Shown here in pieces: positions 22,759-34,901 of a DNA stretch of 64,000 nucleotides; within the stretch, counting starts at the first letter, position 1, and each line of letters starts with the position of its first letter. The translations under genes and the position numbers were made by a program. This stretch comes from Edolisoma coerulescens (lineage: Eukaryota; Chordata; Aves; Passeriformes; Campephagidae). The notes under the pieces are model-generated. The model did no database searches, was not told the origin of the DNA, and saw nothing but the letters and a program-made list of their open reading frames with translations. The DNA lies in contig VWZW01006868.1 of NCBI GenBank assembly GCA_013397115.1, positions 658,503 to 722,502 on the forward strand, written 5' to 3'.

Positions 22759-24084
22759 CTATTGACCATCTCAGGACCACCTTTACAGAGCGAGAAGTTT
22801 TACATCCAAACATTTGTTATGGAGGGAAATTTCTACTGTGAACATATCCAAGATTTTAATGGGTGGGTTTCTGCAGTCACTTGTGTGTGGAACATTCAAA
22901 CATGAGTTCATATAATTTCACATAATCATGTAACAATATCCAAATATGAGGGTATTATTGTCAAATTGCACAACAAATGTTTAATAGGATTGGATGTTCA
23001 TGCAATTATTATGCTTTTTGCATTTAGAAAATACAATAAGGAAATGTTAAGTAAACAAGAAATTTAAAATAAGTATTTAAATTAAGAATAAAAGATATAA
23101 TCGGAATATATGAATATATTCTATGACTATGACTTGGGCTATCTGCTGGTTTTTGCATTGCATGCTTTAGATAGAGCAGCATTATAATGCAAGTATAAAA
23201 CAGAAGCAAGTTAATAACATTTGTGCAGTATATTTTTTTACAAGAAAGTATATGAGCTATTTCAAAAGCATGTTGTCAGTTTGCTAGTTATGCCTTCTGG
23301 AAATAGTCCCATAAAATGAGTGCAAGCTGCCCTCTAAATTACAACGTAATTTTCTTATTTTAGTGGAAGGTAAGCAGTTGGAATACCATCTTGTTTATCA
23401 CAAACAGGGAACACCACATTTGCTCAATGGAAAATTTTAATCAGTTAAGTGAAGTTTGTGGATTCAATTTAACCTTTTTTAGGAGTCCATTTTAAATACT
23501 TAACTACAGAATATGCTGGAGTTCAATTGATGAAAATGACCTGTCTGCAGAATTACCATTATTGCATGTGTAAAGTCATGTTCTGCAAGAGAATTTTTGT
23601 ACACTGTAATATCAACTGGATTTATTTTAGCCAGTTACAAGAGAACATTCCAGAGCATGAAAAATAAGTTCTCCTAAAGAATAAATATTTTCCTCTGATC
23701 AAACTCATCTTCCACCTAGTTTGGGTTATTTTACCTGGGTGTGGGGAGAAGAAGGGATCCATCTGTCCATGGCTTCAGTTAGTGTACATTTGAATATTTA
23801 CTTCTCTAAGAAGTCTCTAAGATACGTTGGACCTACTGTACTTTTATAACACTGATCAATTATTGTGAATAATTTTTCAGTTGCAGTTAATCTAATATAT
23901 TTACCAAGGCAAACTTCATGAGCATGCTAAGATCACTTTCTTTGAGCATGCTACAAATCTCCCCAGATATGTCAGAGCCCTCTTCACTATGGAGCCCTCT
24001 TTATTTTATGCATATTTCGTACGTAAGAAGTAGGTCTTTTGTGTCCCAGCAAAACAAGCTCATTATGTATGTGCTATTCTATTT

Positions 24085-24133
24085 ACATATATATATGTAT
24101 ATTTTATATATATATTTATATTATGATATATAA
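24085..24133. repeat. AT-rich (TA)n tract
   Basis: Interrupted TA dinucleotide repeat with TG and TTT interruptions. Confidence 0.8.
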
Positions 24134-25492
24134 TCAAGGCAGAAATATGGCATTCCTATCTGGAGAAGATGAATCACTACTCTGGGAAGTCATGTTTGGG
24201 TCCACTGTAAATGGACCACAAAAAGTATCACTATTCAGTTCTTGTAGTACTAAAGCCCAGAATGTAGGAAAGGTTACCCCGTAAAAAGGCAGTTCCAGTG
24301 GCTTTACTGAGTGGAACTCAGGATGCTTCCATGGACTGAGTGGCCCTCGGTAATCAGGGTTAAAAATTCTCCAAGGGCTTTCTTCTCAGTGAGCAGAAGT
24401 CACCCATTACCCTGCACAAAGACAGGGTGGAATGGAGGTGGGCAAATAATGAACACTAAAGACTGTACAATGATTTCTGTCACACTCATAATACATGTGA
24501 GGATTATATGTGTTAGAAATTCAAATGTTATTTTGTTTACTGGTGCTAAAACAGAATGAGGTTGCAAAGCAGTATTCCTGAAGGCCAGATTCTGTCACAC
24601 ATATTGGACATGCAGTGCCATTGGCTTCAAAAGAAGTTAATTGCAAAGGAAAATAACGTTCAGTGTTTGAAAGGACAACAGAATATAAGCCTCAGAAGTT
24701 TCATAGGATTTTATCCAGGGGGAACCATTATGATCATCCAAATTTGATTTCCTGCACAAAAGCCCCAAAAGCTTCAACCACTAATTTCTTCACTTAGCTC
24801 ACAAAGCTGGTGTTTGAGCATGTCTTTTAAAATGACAGCTAATCTTAATTTAAAGACTTTAAATGGTGGAAGATGTGCCACAAACTCCAGTACATTTTGC
24901 ACAGTTTAATTGCATTTTATTCTTGAAAAGTCTACTTCATTTTAACTTTGAATTTATTAAGCTTCTGATTCCAGCCACTGGGTCTCATTCTCCATCATCT
25001 GTAAGATTAAAGAGCTTTCTACCACTAGAAAACTTCCCTCATGTGGGCAGCTGCAGACTACAAACAAATCACCTCTTAACCTTTTCGTTTAGTTAAACAG
25101 ATTAACTTTTTTTTAGTCTTTTACAGTTGAGACAGGTTTTTCAACCTTACATTATTTTTTGAGTTCTTTTCTAAAACATTTCCAAACAGCTGACATCCTT
25201 TTTATACTCTTTAAATGAGAACTGTGCGAAGAATTTCAATAAGTTCTTGTTAATATCATGGATAGCACTAACCACCTCCTTGTTAGTCTCACCTTTATTA
25301 AAACAAAATCTGTGTGTGGCTTCAGAGCCACAGAACCACTTTGTAACCTCAAGTTCAGACGATTGTGCCCTGTGACCTCCAACTGCTCTGTGGGAACTGG
25401 TAAAGATTCTTTTGAAATCTTTTACTTTAGGTAGAGATTTCTTTAAGCTGTACTTCTAAACAACTTTCAGACAGAACCATGTTAAGAAATTC

Positions 25493-25512
25493 TTATATAT
25501 ATACATATATAC
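25493..25512. repeat. Short (TA)n tract
   Basis: About ten TA-type units with one CA interruption. Confidence 0.75.
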
Positions 25513-28500
25513 GGAAGAAGCCATCTGCTTTTATGCATATACTATTATGGGAAAAAAACAATTCATTAGCTGAACAGGCAATAATTTAGTCCAAGATAGA
25601 ATTAATATTTTTATTGATTATAAAAATTTACTTAATTAATCAGATAAAGATCAAGTGGTTATAAATAATTGCTTAATTGCTTAATAACAGTTTCCACTTG
25701 GGTAGTGTGAAAGCTTAAATCAGGGGCTTTAGCTATCAGCCATTAAATGCATAACCAACTCTATGCTTACTAACCTGGACATAGAAGGATATACTGAATA
25801 GCTCTGACAAAAAGAGTTTTTAAACTAAAAATGCCAGTCCAAGAAATCAGTTTGAGGTATTAAATATCTTCTCTGTCTCTAAAACCTTTCTGTTTACAGC
25901 CAAACTGAAAGGAAAGCATTACTTCTCCTCCAAGTGAGTAGGCAAGCCAAAGGGAAAATAGATATTTTCAGATTTTTTTCTTATAACATTTTTACCACCG
26001 ATGCTTTGATGCCCAAGCAGAAGAGAGATACTAGTTATGGTGGTTACTCATGGCAGGGCTTTTTTTAGAGCAACATTTCTATCTTCACAGAATTTTGAGG
26101 AGTTATGCTACAAGAAAACTGCTTAAATGTGAACTGAAGTTTGAATTGGTGGCTGAATTGGTTTTGTTCCAAATCAATTTTAAACATGATCTTACAATTC
26201 ATAGTCTAGTGATAAAGAAACATTCTTCTTGGCATGTGCCATAATGATTGTCCATTTTCCTGAGGTCTAGACTGATCCTCTCCTCAGCATAACAAAGCTT
26301 TCCTTCTTGTGAATGAGGAATATAGGGAGCATATTTGCCTTCGTATCATACTTCTCCCTAACTCCTACTCACTTTGCTGCACTACGTCTTTTGTGGAACA
26401 GAAAAAGGACAGTAGTTAGTTCCTGCTACAGGTTTGTAGTCTACAAATTCTCCTTCTGTGGGACTTTAAACTTGTCAAGACCTTGGAAAGAGACCCATCT
26501 CCCTATCTTCAGATTCCTTATGAACACACACCCACACAAAAGAGCCACCAGGAAAGAACATTATTACTTTCCTATTCCTGCTTTCCCCCTGGTATTAGAC
26601 AGCCGAGGAGAACCCACAGGCTTTTGCTGATCCATCCTCCACATGTTCAGACTGCTCCTGAGAAAGCAGTGATTGTTCAGCAGCTGGTATTTCTTCAATA
26701 TAACTGCTGCCTTTTTGATATTCTGAAATAACCTCTAGTTTTCACACAGGTAAGAGAAACTGCTGCACCTCTAGGGACAAGTGACATTTGGTAGGTGAAC
26801 TGTATATTTTATATTCTGCTTCTAAAGAAATTACTAGAAATTGCTTCAATGACACAAAATGGGATATTTTCCTTACTTTCCCCATGAATTTTGGAAATTA
26901 TAGAAAATGATTAGCTGCTTTCTCATTAGTAAAGCAGTGTGAAACTGAAATCCTCACTTGTTGGAAAGAGTGCATTCAGTTCTTGTTTCTTTGACTTTTT
27001 CTCACTGGTGATCTGCTTGTGCACGCTGAGGAACTGCTGTGAGAGCCAGATTATAACAGATTCTAAACCTCAAGCAAGATTGAAAAATTTTGGTTTGCTT
27101 TACATATGAAACTATGCAAAGCCATGAACTCCTCACAGAATTACAGACAGCATCTTAGTACACGACTCACACACTTTTTAGAGCAGAGTCAAATCTGGAT
27201 GCATTCCCAGGGGCTCTGCAGCCCTCCAGTTCCCCTGTCCTGTTACACTGGGTTTAAAGTTTTGCATGGTGCTAACAGGTAGCCCTTTTCATAGACAGAG
27301 GTGAATTTGCAGCCCTGTAGAATTTTAAGGTGCTCCATGTGGGGTCTATTTTGCAAGTATTGATTGCAGTCGATATAAATCATAATTCTAAGCACTGCTG
27401 TAGTTAGGTATCTTGATCTTGGGTCTAGTCATAGAAAACAAAGCATTTCTGTCAAAAAACATGCACAATCACACAATGAATTCCAAATGCAAAAATTTGC
27501 TGTTATTTGTAAGGATTTCTTATCCAAACATCACAGGATGCTCATCTGTTTTATTGTCCCAGAGCAGTATCCTAGACTGAATGCGAGTTCTGCACTGCTC
27601 CATGCTGAGATATAAATAATTCCTGTCAGGCTCAGAATAAAGTTTTGTTAGCCTTCTGAGCACCTGTATTACATGGAAGATTGACTTCACCTGCTGTCCA
27701 TCATTACCGTCCCTGGAATAAATTTTAGAATGTTGCTAGACCTTGCTTCATCTCTTGAACCGAAAATGTGCTATTTTGCTGGAAGTGTATTTGTTCACGT
27801 TTTTTTTCAAGTTGATATTTTAAGGCTAGATTTCTAATTTTCCCATGAATACTAAATCTCAATATAAGTTTTATTATTTCTTTGTAGCAATAGTACCACA
27901 TATTAATTCTCTCTCCTCTTTTATGTTTCATCAGTAAAAACCATTCTTGTGAGAATAATTCCAGCTTCCACAGCAAAAATTAAGATATTAATCAAGATGG
28001 ATAATAAAATCACGTCTTGTGGAAAGCCACTAGACACTTCTAGTCAACAAAATGATGTTTATTCTAATTATTAACTTAGGATAAATTAAGCTATAATATA
28101 GGTTAATTATATAAATAAATCAGCTTGGACTTCTGAACAACATAAAGCAATTTGTTGATATTTCCTGCACAGACTCTTGCCTTCCATAAAAAAACCAGCA
28201 TCCATTGTTAGGAAAGAAGAATGCAAAAATATTTGTAAGAGTACCATAATTAGCTATTTACAGTTACTATGGAAACAAAGCAGAATCAAATAAGCATCAG
28301 TGCTTGTGTGATTATAATTTTGTTCATTTGACAGGCTATTGAACCATACTCTTGCTTTTAATAGCATTTTCTTTCAAATATTAATAAAATTTGGTGTTAT
28401 GGGTTTCACATTCCTCTGTACCCTATTTGATGATCCTAAGTGGAGACATCGGAAGTCTTAAATTCTACTAACCGATAAACATAAGCAATGTGTGATGCAG

Positions 28501-31500
28501 GAAGTTTTGTTTGTCTAAAAGAACAATTTTCAAAGCAGGTTGTAGAACAGAAAATTTTGCTGCTTGTTGCCAGATGCTCTTTGCTGCAAAAAACCACCAA
28601 ACTTCATGCTTTAACCTTTTGTTATGGTACAGGTGAAAATACGGCTTTGTATGTAAGATTGACACATCCAGTCCTATCAAATCACTAAAGATGAACCAAG
28701 AAGTAGATTAAGGGGAAGAGGTACTTAATGACATTTATGATACATTAAAAAAATGTACAGCACAATTTACCGTGTATGAAAACTCTTGCAGTGTTTTACA
28801 CAGCCTTCAGATGCAACTAATTTAAAACATATGAATTAATTTGGAAACAACCTCAGTGTAAGGGTATTCAAATACAAAAAATACATTACGATCAGCTTAC
28901 TGCAGTTCATGTCCAGGCAGGTACAGGACACATGTCCCTGACATTCAGCACAGATTCAGATGTATCCCATGGGTTTGCTACTCTGACTGTCGCCACTGCT
29001 CATGGGCATCCAGCAACACTTTGCTGTCTCACACACAAGCTATCCACTGGCCTGCTTTCCTGAGACTCATTCTATGATCTTCAGTATCTTCTCATTTTAT
29101 CTTTGCTCCCTTTCCTTGAGTAGGATGGACTTCGTCTTCACACCACTGACAGAACCACAAGGATGCTGTCACCCCACTGCTTCTATGCTCCTTCCACAGA
29201 AGCTCACAGGAATAAAATGCTCCAAAGGAAAGACCAAGCTATGGATGAAAACTGATTCCCCCATGCACAGAGGCCAGAAGCTGAAATGGTAATGGCAGCT
29301 TTATGGCAAGAAGGAACAAAAGCTCTTGGTTACTAAAGTCCAACTTGCTCTCACAGACAGAAAGTTTCTGACTAAAACCTGTGCTATGTTTCAATTAATT
29401 TTGAGTTCAAAGACTCCTTTCAGACATCATGTAAACAGAATTACAATGATGGCAGCACCTAACTTTTCTAATGACAAGGACTTGCAGGTAATAAGATTGC
29501 AATCAAAGTTTTAAAAATATTTTGACAGCATATACAGTGCATATATTACTGTGGTATGGGATAATCGGCTTTTATCAGTACCACTTTGGAGTGTCCTGTT
29601 TCCCTCTTGTCCCTTCATGGTGATAAAAACATCTAAAATCAGATTGCATTTTCTTCATCCAGCTCTTGACTCTAGTTCCTCTACTGGGCTTGTTCTAAGT
29701 TCCATATTTAAATCAGCTTTTCTGTTAAGAAGGAAATTACTTTATGGATGACATCCTGGTTCAATTTACATCAATAGCAATATTTCTTTCCTTTCATTGA
29801 AGCCAGAATTTCATAACACAAGCTCAAATAATTTAAAAATTATTACTGTAGGAAATGTAGCTTCCAGAGGCAGAATTTGTCTTGTTTACCGATGCTTTTA
29901 ATAACATAATTATGAAAAATTTTTCACACTTTCTTATAAGTAAAGTGTATCCTTGTCCAGAAATAAAAAGGGACAATGAAAGAGAGAAAAAAAATTAATT
30001 TCCTATGTTGACAGAAACAAAGGGTGAAAAAGAAAATTTAAAGAATAAATTAAGTATAATTGTGTGCCACAAATGCTATAACACACTAATCCACCTGATT
30101 TTTTTTGTAATGCCATTTCAGAAGAATGCTATTCTGTAAGGCTATTTTAAAAGAATGTTTTAATCTATGACATATTTCTATGTGTCCTGCTTTTCCATAT
30201 TTGAAAATATTGGCTTCATTTTCAGTACAATGAGAACTGCTGAATTTTCTCACTTTAGAAGTATCAAAAGATCCTTGTGATGTACTTAGGTTTCCAAAGA
30301 ACAACAGCTTCTTGAATTTCTAATTTTAATTTGGACTTGAAGCAAGTATGTTATTATGCTGCTAATTGTTGTCATCAGACAAATCCATTCTTATGGAAAA
30401 ATAGAAAAATACATCTATCATTTTGGTGATTAACTTGCTTTGGAAGAGTTGTTAATACCTTAACAAATAAATCACTTAATATCAGATTTTTTTTTTCCCA
30501 AACTAAAACAGACACTTACATAAAGGTCTTCGAATTCTTGAAATTTAATAAAGATACATGCATTTTTTAGCATCTCTTTCAGGACTTTTTCACATTTGAT
30601 TTTCATTTTGCTGCCATCTTTCTCTATTTCTGACAACATCATGTTGGATGAAATGGAATGAGTCAGTAAGAAAGAATGTGTTGCAGACTTCTGTTTATAA
30701 CCCAACATCTGACTGATTCATATTAGAACATCTTGTCAGCCACACAAGAGAGTACAATGTGTTTGTTAGCTGGATTCTTCATTTAGGACGTTTCTGGGTT
30801 TGTTGATACAAATTACTATTTCTCCAAATTCTGTATCATCAGGGAAAGAGGAATGTTTCCGTTTCCTATTACAATTAAAGGAAGCCTTCTCCTGCCAACA
30901 AATGTACTTGTGTTGGCTTCCAAAGACACAGTCCTCATGAAGGAATTGCAATAAATACATTTTGGGTGGGTTAAACAACAGATGGCTGACATCTACAGTT
31001 TCATTTCTCCGGTGGTATTTTACCACCCTCTGAAAAGCTTGAATTGTAGCATTTCTTGCATTTCTGTTGATTTTGCACTAGGAATCAATCTGGGAAGAAG
31101 TAATTTACCTGTGAAGGGTGAATGTTTTGCAGCAGTTTTCTACTTGTAAAATCTGAGATAGTGAAAAAAAATAGGTAATCTGAAGGGTTTACCTTTACTT
31201 ACGTAGGTCATCTGATGAGAGATTGGAGCAAACAAAAACTATGCTGGCAATAAATTCCTATAAATGGCACTGTGCCTCCTTCCTCCTTACTGAAAAACGT
31301 GAGAAATTGTTGCAAACTTCCAGTTCTTATTGCTATGTTGCTATGCCAAGACCTTTGGCTTTGGAAATAAATGACATTGTAAAAGCTTCTTTTTTCTTCT
31401 CTAAGCAACTTAGGAATTGGAAGATGTAATGGAAAGTTGAATATGGTTGGAAACACTGAAAGGTTTCTAGATGAAACAGAAACATTTGGTCTGAACTCAG

Positions 31501-32014
31501 AAACACCTTAGGCATGGATTCCCCAGTGAAAACATTCGGAGCAGCCAGTAGAAGTAAAAATCTAAAACTCTCTTTGCAAACAAATGTTATCATGACCGAC
31601 CTTCCTGTGAAAGGAAGAGGGTCATGCTGCACACAGCTCTTTTCATCTCCTGCTCGGGGTTGAGCAGTGCTGTCCCCAAGCTCCTCAGCAACCAAAGCTC
31701 ACCTGTCACCTTCACACATGAGCAGCAGACACACACTGGGACAGGCACTGTCTTCATGTCCTCCCACCCCTTACCTTCCCTGTACTCTGCACCACACTCA
31801 AAATACCTTCTACACTTCTGTAAGCTTTAATCCGTCATGGGTTATTTGAATAATCCTCGGGACGCTTACACAGAGCAGATCATTGCCAAAAGGAGAATAA
31901 GTTGCTTTAAAGCAGAGTTAGGTAAATATCAAAATATTTTCTGCAAAGATGAAAAACTGCCCAGAGATATGTCACTTTAGACAAAGATGAACCTTTTAAA
32001 TAAGAAGTGTATGA

Positions 32015-32034
32015 AGAGAGAGAGAGAGAGAGAG
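32015..32034. repeat. (AG)10 microsatellite
   Basis: Ten uninterrupted AG units, likely polymorphic in length. Confidence 0.9.
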
Positions 32035-33189
32035 AATTCAGGGTACAGGCATAAAGATACCCATATTCTCACCCAAAATGCTCAGCCAGCATAATTCTGA
32101 TATTCAAACATATTTAGGGGTTTTGTTTACCTTCCAAGAACCAATTTCAAAAGAAAGAAAAAAACAAAACTGAAAGCCCCAGCACCTTAATATTAGCTGC
32201 TTTCTTCTCCTTCTTTTTTTTTTCCTTCCCACATTTCTTGAGCAGCATTACTTAGCAAAGTATATCATGTCGTCTGAGCTAAAGAACAAGCTGGAAAAGA
32301 GCTACATATATATCATACTCTGTATAAGTTATCTTTGGGGGGAAGAAAATAAGATCAAAGCACACTTCAGTATCCAACACATCCATATTGATTCAGTGTA
32401 AAGATGTGCTGTGCTAGGATCTATGGTGTGATACAAATTTACAACTTGGTCAGCAAAGGAAGAAGTATTTGGAGTCTAAAATTTCCAGTGCTCATTTTTC
32501 CACTGCTCTCAGATCCTAGTGCCATTTTTGAATGAAAACCATTTGGCTTTAAGAACATGGGATAAAGGAAAGCAATACAGTGCACTAATCTCTGAGATAG
32601 AAAGCATTTTGAAGAAGCTTTTGGGAAAAGCAGTCAGTCATATTGATTTGGAAAGCAAATAAGGGAACTTACTGGTAGGAGAAAAGGCTAAAGAACATGT
32701 ACATGGCTCTTAACAACCAGAGCAGAATATGGGCAGCCCTGTACATTTTTTTTAATACTGTTTTTTCAGGGGGAATTTAAGGTAGAGCCTAATGTTTCAT
32801 TAAAATAGACATACTCCTTCAGCATCTGGGTTTGGGCTCTTTTGCGTAAAGCTGACTTGCCTCCCTTCTCAACAGAAATTAAGAGAATGAAATAGCACTG
32901 ATTGTGTAAGTCCCCTAGAGGTTCATCCTGAGTGACACTCGGTGGAGTGGGAACTAGGACAGCTACAAGGAGATCATGAGGAAATTCTCTTTTCATACCA
33001 GATGAACTGTACCAGCGTGAATTTGCCATCACAGTGATGGAGAAATGAAATGGAATGGGACACAGCCTCTCTCTTTCCATGGGATACAGGACACAGGCCA
33101 CTTTGTGAGGCCCTACCTGGAACTCCAGAGCACTCCCCCTCTCCCTCTTTTCTTTAGCAATTGGATGCAGACCCACCGGTGCCTAATGA

Positions 33190-33420
33190 AGGGGAAGGAT
33201 AATTTCCACACACATGCTGGCTCCACCACTGCCAGCACAGCCCAGGGTGCTGGGGCTGCCTTTGCCACAGGACCCACTGCTGGCTCATGTTAAACTGGGC
33301 TCCCTGGACCTTTTCTGCAGAGCTGCTTCCCAGCCGTTGTCTCTCACCTTGTGCTTCGTGCCATTCCAAAGCAAAAGGATTCACCCTTTGCCCATGCAGA
33401 GCATCTTTCAGTGCAATGCC
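33190..33420 (-). mobile_element. CR1 LINE, internal ORF2 fragment, minus strand
   Basis: Read on the plus strand, the order CAGCCCAGGGTGCTGG, CACTGCTGGCTCATGTT, CCTGGACCTTTTCTGC and AGAGCTGCTTCCCAGCC matches the reverse complement of a part of CR1 ORF2 some 500-700 bases upstream of the 3' tail. The element is degraded and both ends are lost. The right edge is unclear: resemblance weakens after about 33400. Several short open frames here on both strands (33045-33293, 33154-33384, 33214-33444) are consequences of this fragment. Confidence 0.6.
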
Positions 33421-34767
33421 TTCAGCTTTTCCTTCTCATCTTGAGAAGGGCTCACAGGTCACATGAAGAAAAGATATGAGAAAAAGCAGGAAGCAGTGTT
33501 ACACCAGCCCATTTCTGAAGATATAATTGATTTTACTTTTTATAAACTGATAAATTAAAGATATTAGTGTGTTAGGCATATGGCCTCATTAATACACAGA
33601 GCAGAGAGGGAATTCAGGAAACAGATGAAAGGCTGGCTGCTGGGACTTTTCACCTTATACCTTTCTGCATCACTGAAAATGTTTTGTCCTGAAAAACATA
33701 TCCTTACAGGTACGGCACAGAGGTGTGCTTGCCTCCACAGCCATAAACCCAAACTTTTTATTGCTGGGGTCAGTGAGCAGTAAACAAGGGTTTGAATTCA
33801 CTGCACTGCTATCTGTGCATGAAACTGTGAGTAGGTGAGAGAACAGGCATAAAAAAGTATTTTCATTCCTTCATGTTTAAGTTCAGAACTGTCTATCTCC
33901 GTGTCTTGTAAAAAGACACTGGATAGAAATTCGTAATGCAAATGGTCTCTCCTGCTAGAATAAATGAGTCATAAAGATACAGCCATTCTATAACCACTTT
34001 TTCATAGTAGCACACTATTCTTATAAATGTTTAAGTATGAGAAGCAATAGAAAACTTTTTAAATTAATTAGCTGGAGGTTTTAATTAAAAATATACAAAC
34101 TAATAATACAACCAAGAAACAATACCAAGTCTTGAATATAATGCAAAGAAATATTTTGATTTAGGACTTAAAAAATGAACTAAATCTAGTATACAGAATT
34201 TATTAAAAAGATTGAAAATGACACAGAATTTCTATTTTAATTGCTTTGCTAATCATAGGGGCATTATGCAAAGTTCTTTAAGATGAACAACTTCATTTGC
34301 ATGTGTGCTATTGCTAATTAGTTTGATGCTTTGTGCTAACAGAATGGTGCCACGGCAAGAATGTATATTTACAGTATTTGTAACAAGTAATTTATTAAAG
34401 TATAGTCTTCTGCATTTGGTTATGGTGGAAGAGCTGGTCACCTTGTTCAACACTGAATTCTGTTATCGCCCTTTTAAGATCATGAAAAAGGAGGGCAATG
34501 CATTGTCCTTAGAGACGGATGCAAAGAGGTGACAAGAGCCATTTATGTAGTTAGGAGAAAATAACCAAGAGCACTTTGTGAAAATGACATTTTGCAAAAA
34601 AATATTAAAAACAATGACAGCTACAGGCTGTTGAAATTCTTATCAATAACATCCCTGTTTTCCCCTAGCAACTAAGAAAAAATGAAGAAACACAGTAAGT
34701 TGGATTACACAAAAAGTCCTTTTAAAGCTTTGGTTCCAGGGATGAACAACCAGGAGGGCAAAGCAGG
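33421..34767. other. Unique DNA with a candidate regulatory block
   Basis: No gene recognised. The part at about 34250-34600 has an exact octamer motif and a homeodomain core and is described as a finding. Confidence 0.5.
34295..34321. promoter_or_regulatory. Octamer plus homeodomain motif pair (inference)
   Basis: ATTTGCAT (34295-34302, the POU octamer on the reverse strand) is followed 11 bases later by the palindromic homeodomain core CTAATTAG (34314-34321). Both motifs are exact. Function is inferred, and either motif alone is expected by chance in AT-rich DNA. Confidence 0.25.
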
Positions 34768-34901
34768 GTTGGTAAATTCAAGGCCAGGTTGAATGGGGCT
34801 CTGAGCAACCTGGTGTAGTTGAAGCTGTCCCTGCCACGGGGGTTGGAACTGGAAGATCTTCAAGGCCTCGCTCCAACCCCAACCATTCTATGATTCTTTG
34901 A
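34768..34901 (+). mobile_element. CR1 LINE, short 3' end
   Basis: Contains ATTCAAGGCCAGGTTGAATG, GGGGCTCTGAGCAACCTGGT, GAAGCTGTCCCTGCC and the tail ACCATTCTATGATTCTTTGA. Only the last 130 or so bases of the element remain, as is common for 5'-truncated CR1 copies. Confidence 0.9.

Larger units (their letters stand above)
22759..33189. other. Unique AT-rich DNA, no gene recognised
   Basis: About 10 kb with no identifiable gene or retroelement. Simple repeats lie at 24085-24133, 25493-25512 and 32015-32034. Open frames at 26313-26630 (plus), 29002-29292 (plus), 31333-31695 (minus) and 32766-33176 (minus) are long enough to notice but have no recognisable domain and look like chance frames. GC-richer patches at about 28900-29280 and 31600-31800 were not identified. 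Confidence 0.5.

Noticed and set aside
26313..26630. 105-residue plus-strand frame
   Set aside because: Overlaps another frame (26483-26731) and shows no motif.
33090..33140. Plus-strand phrase resembling CR1 (GTGAGGCCCTACCTGGAAC)
   Set aside because: The match is short and in the opposite orientation to the clear CR1 fragment that follows. It is probably chance.
32766..33176. 136-residue minus-strand open frame
   Set aside because: No known domain. It lies next to a CR1 fragment in a GC-richer patch where stops are rarer.
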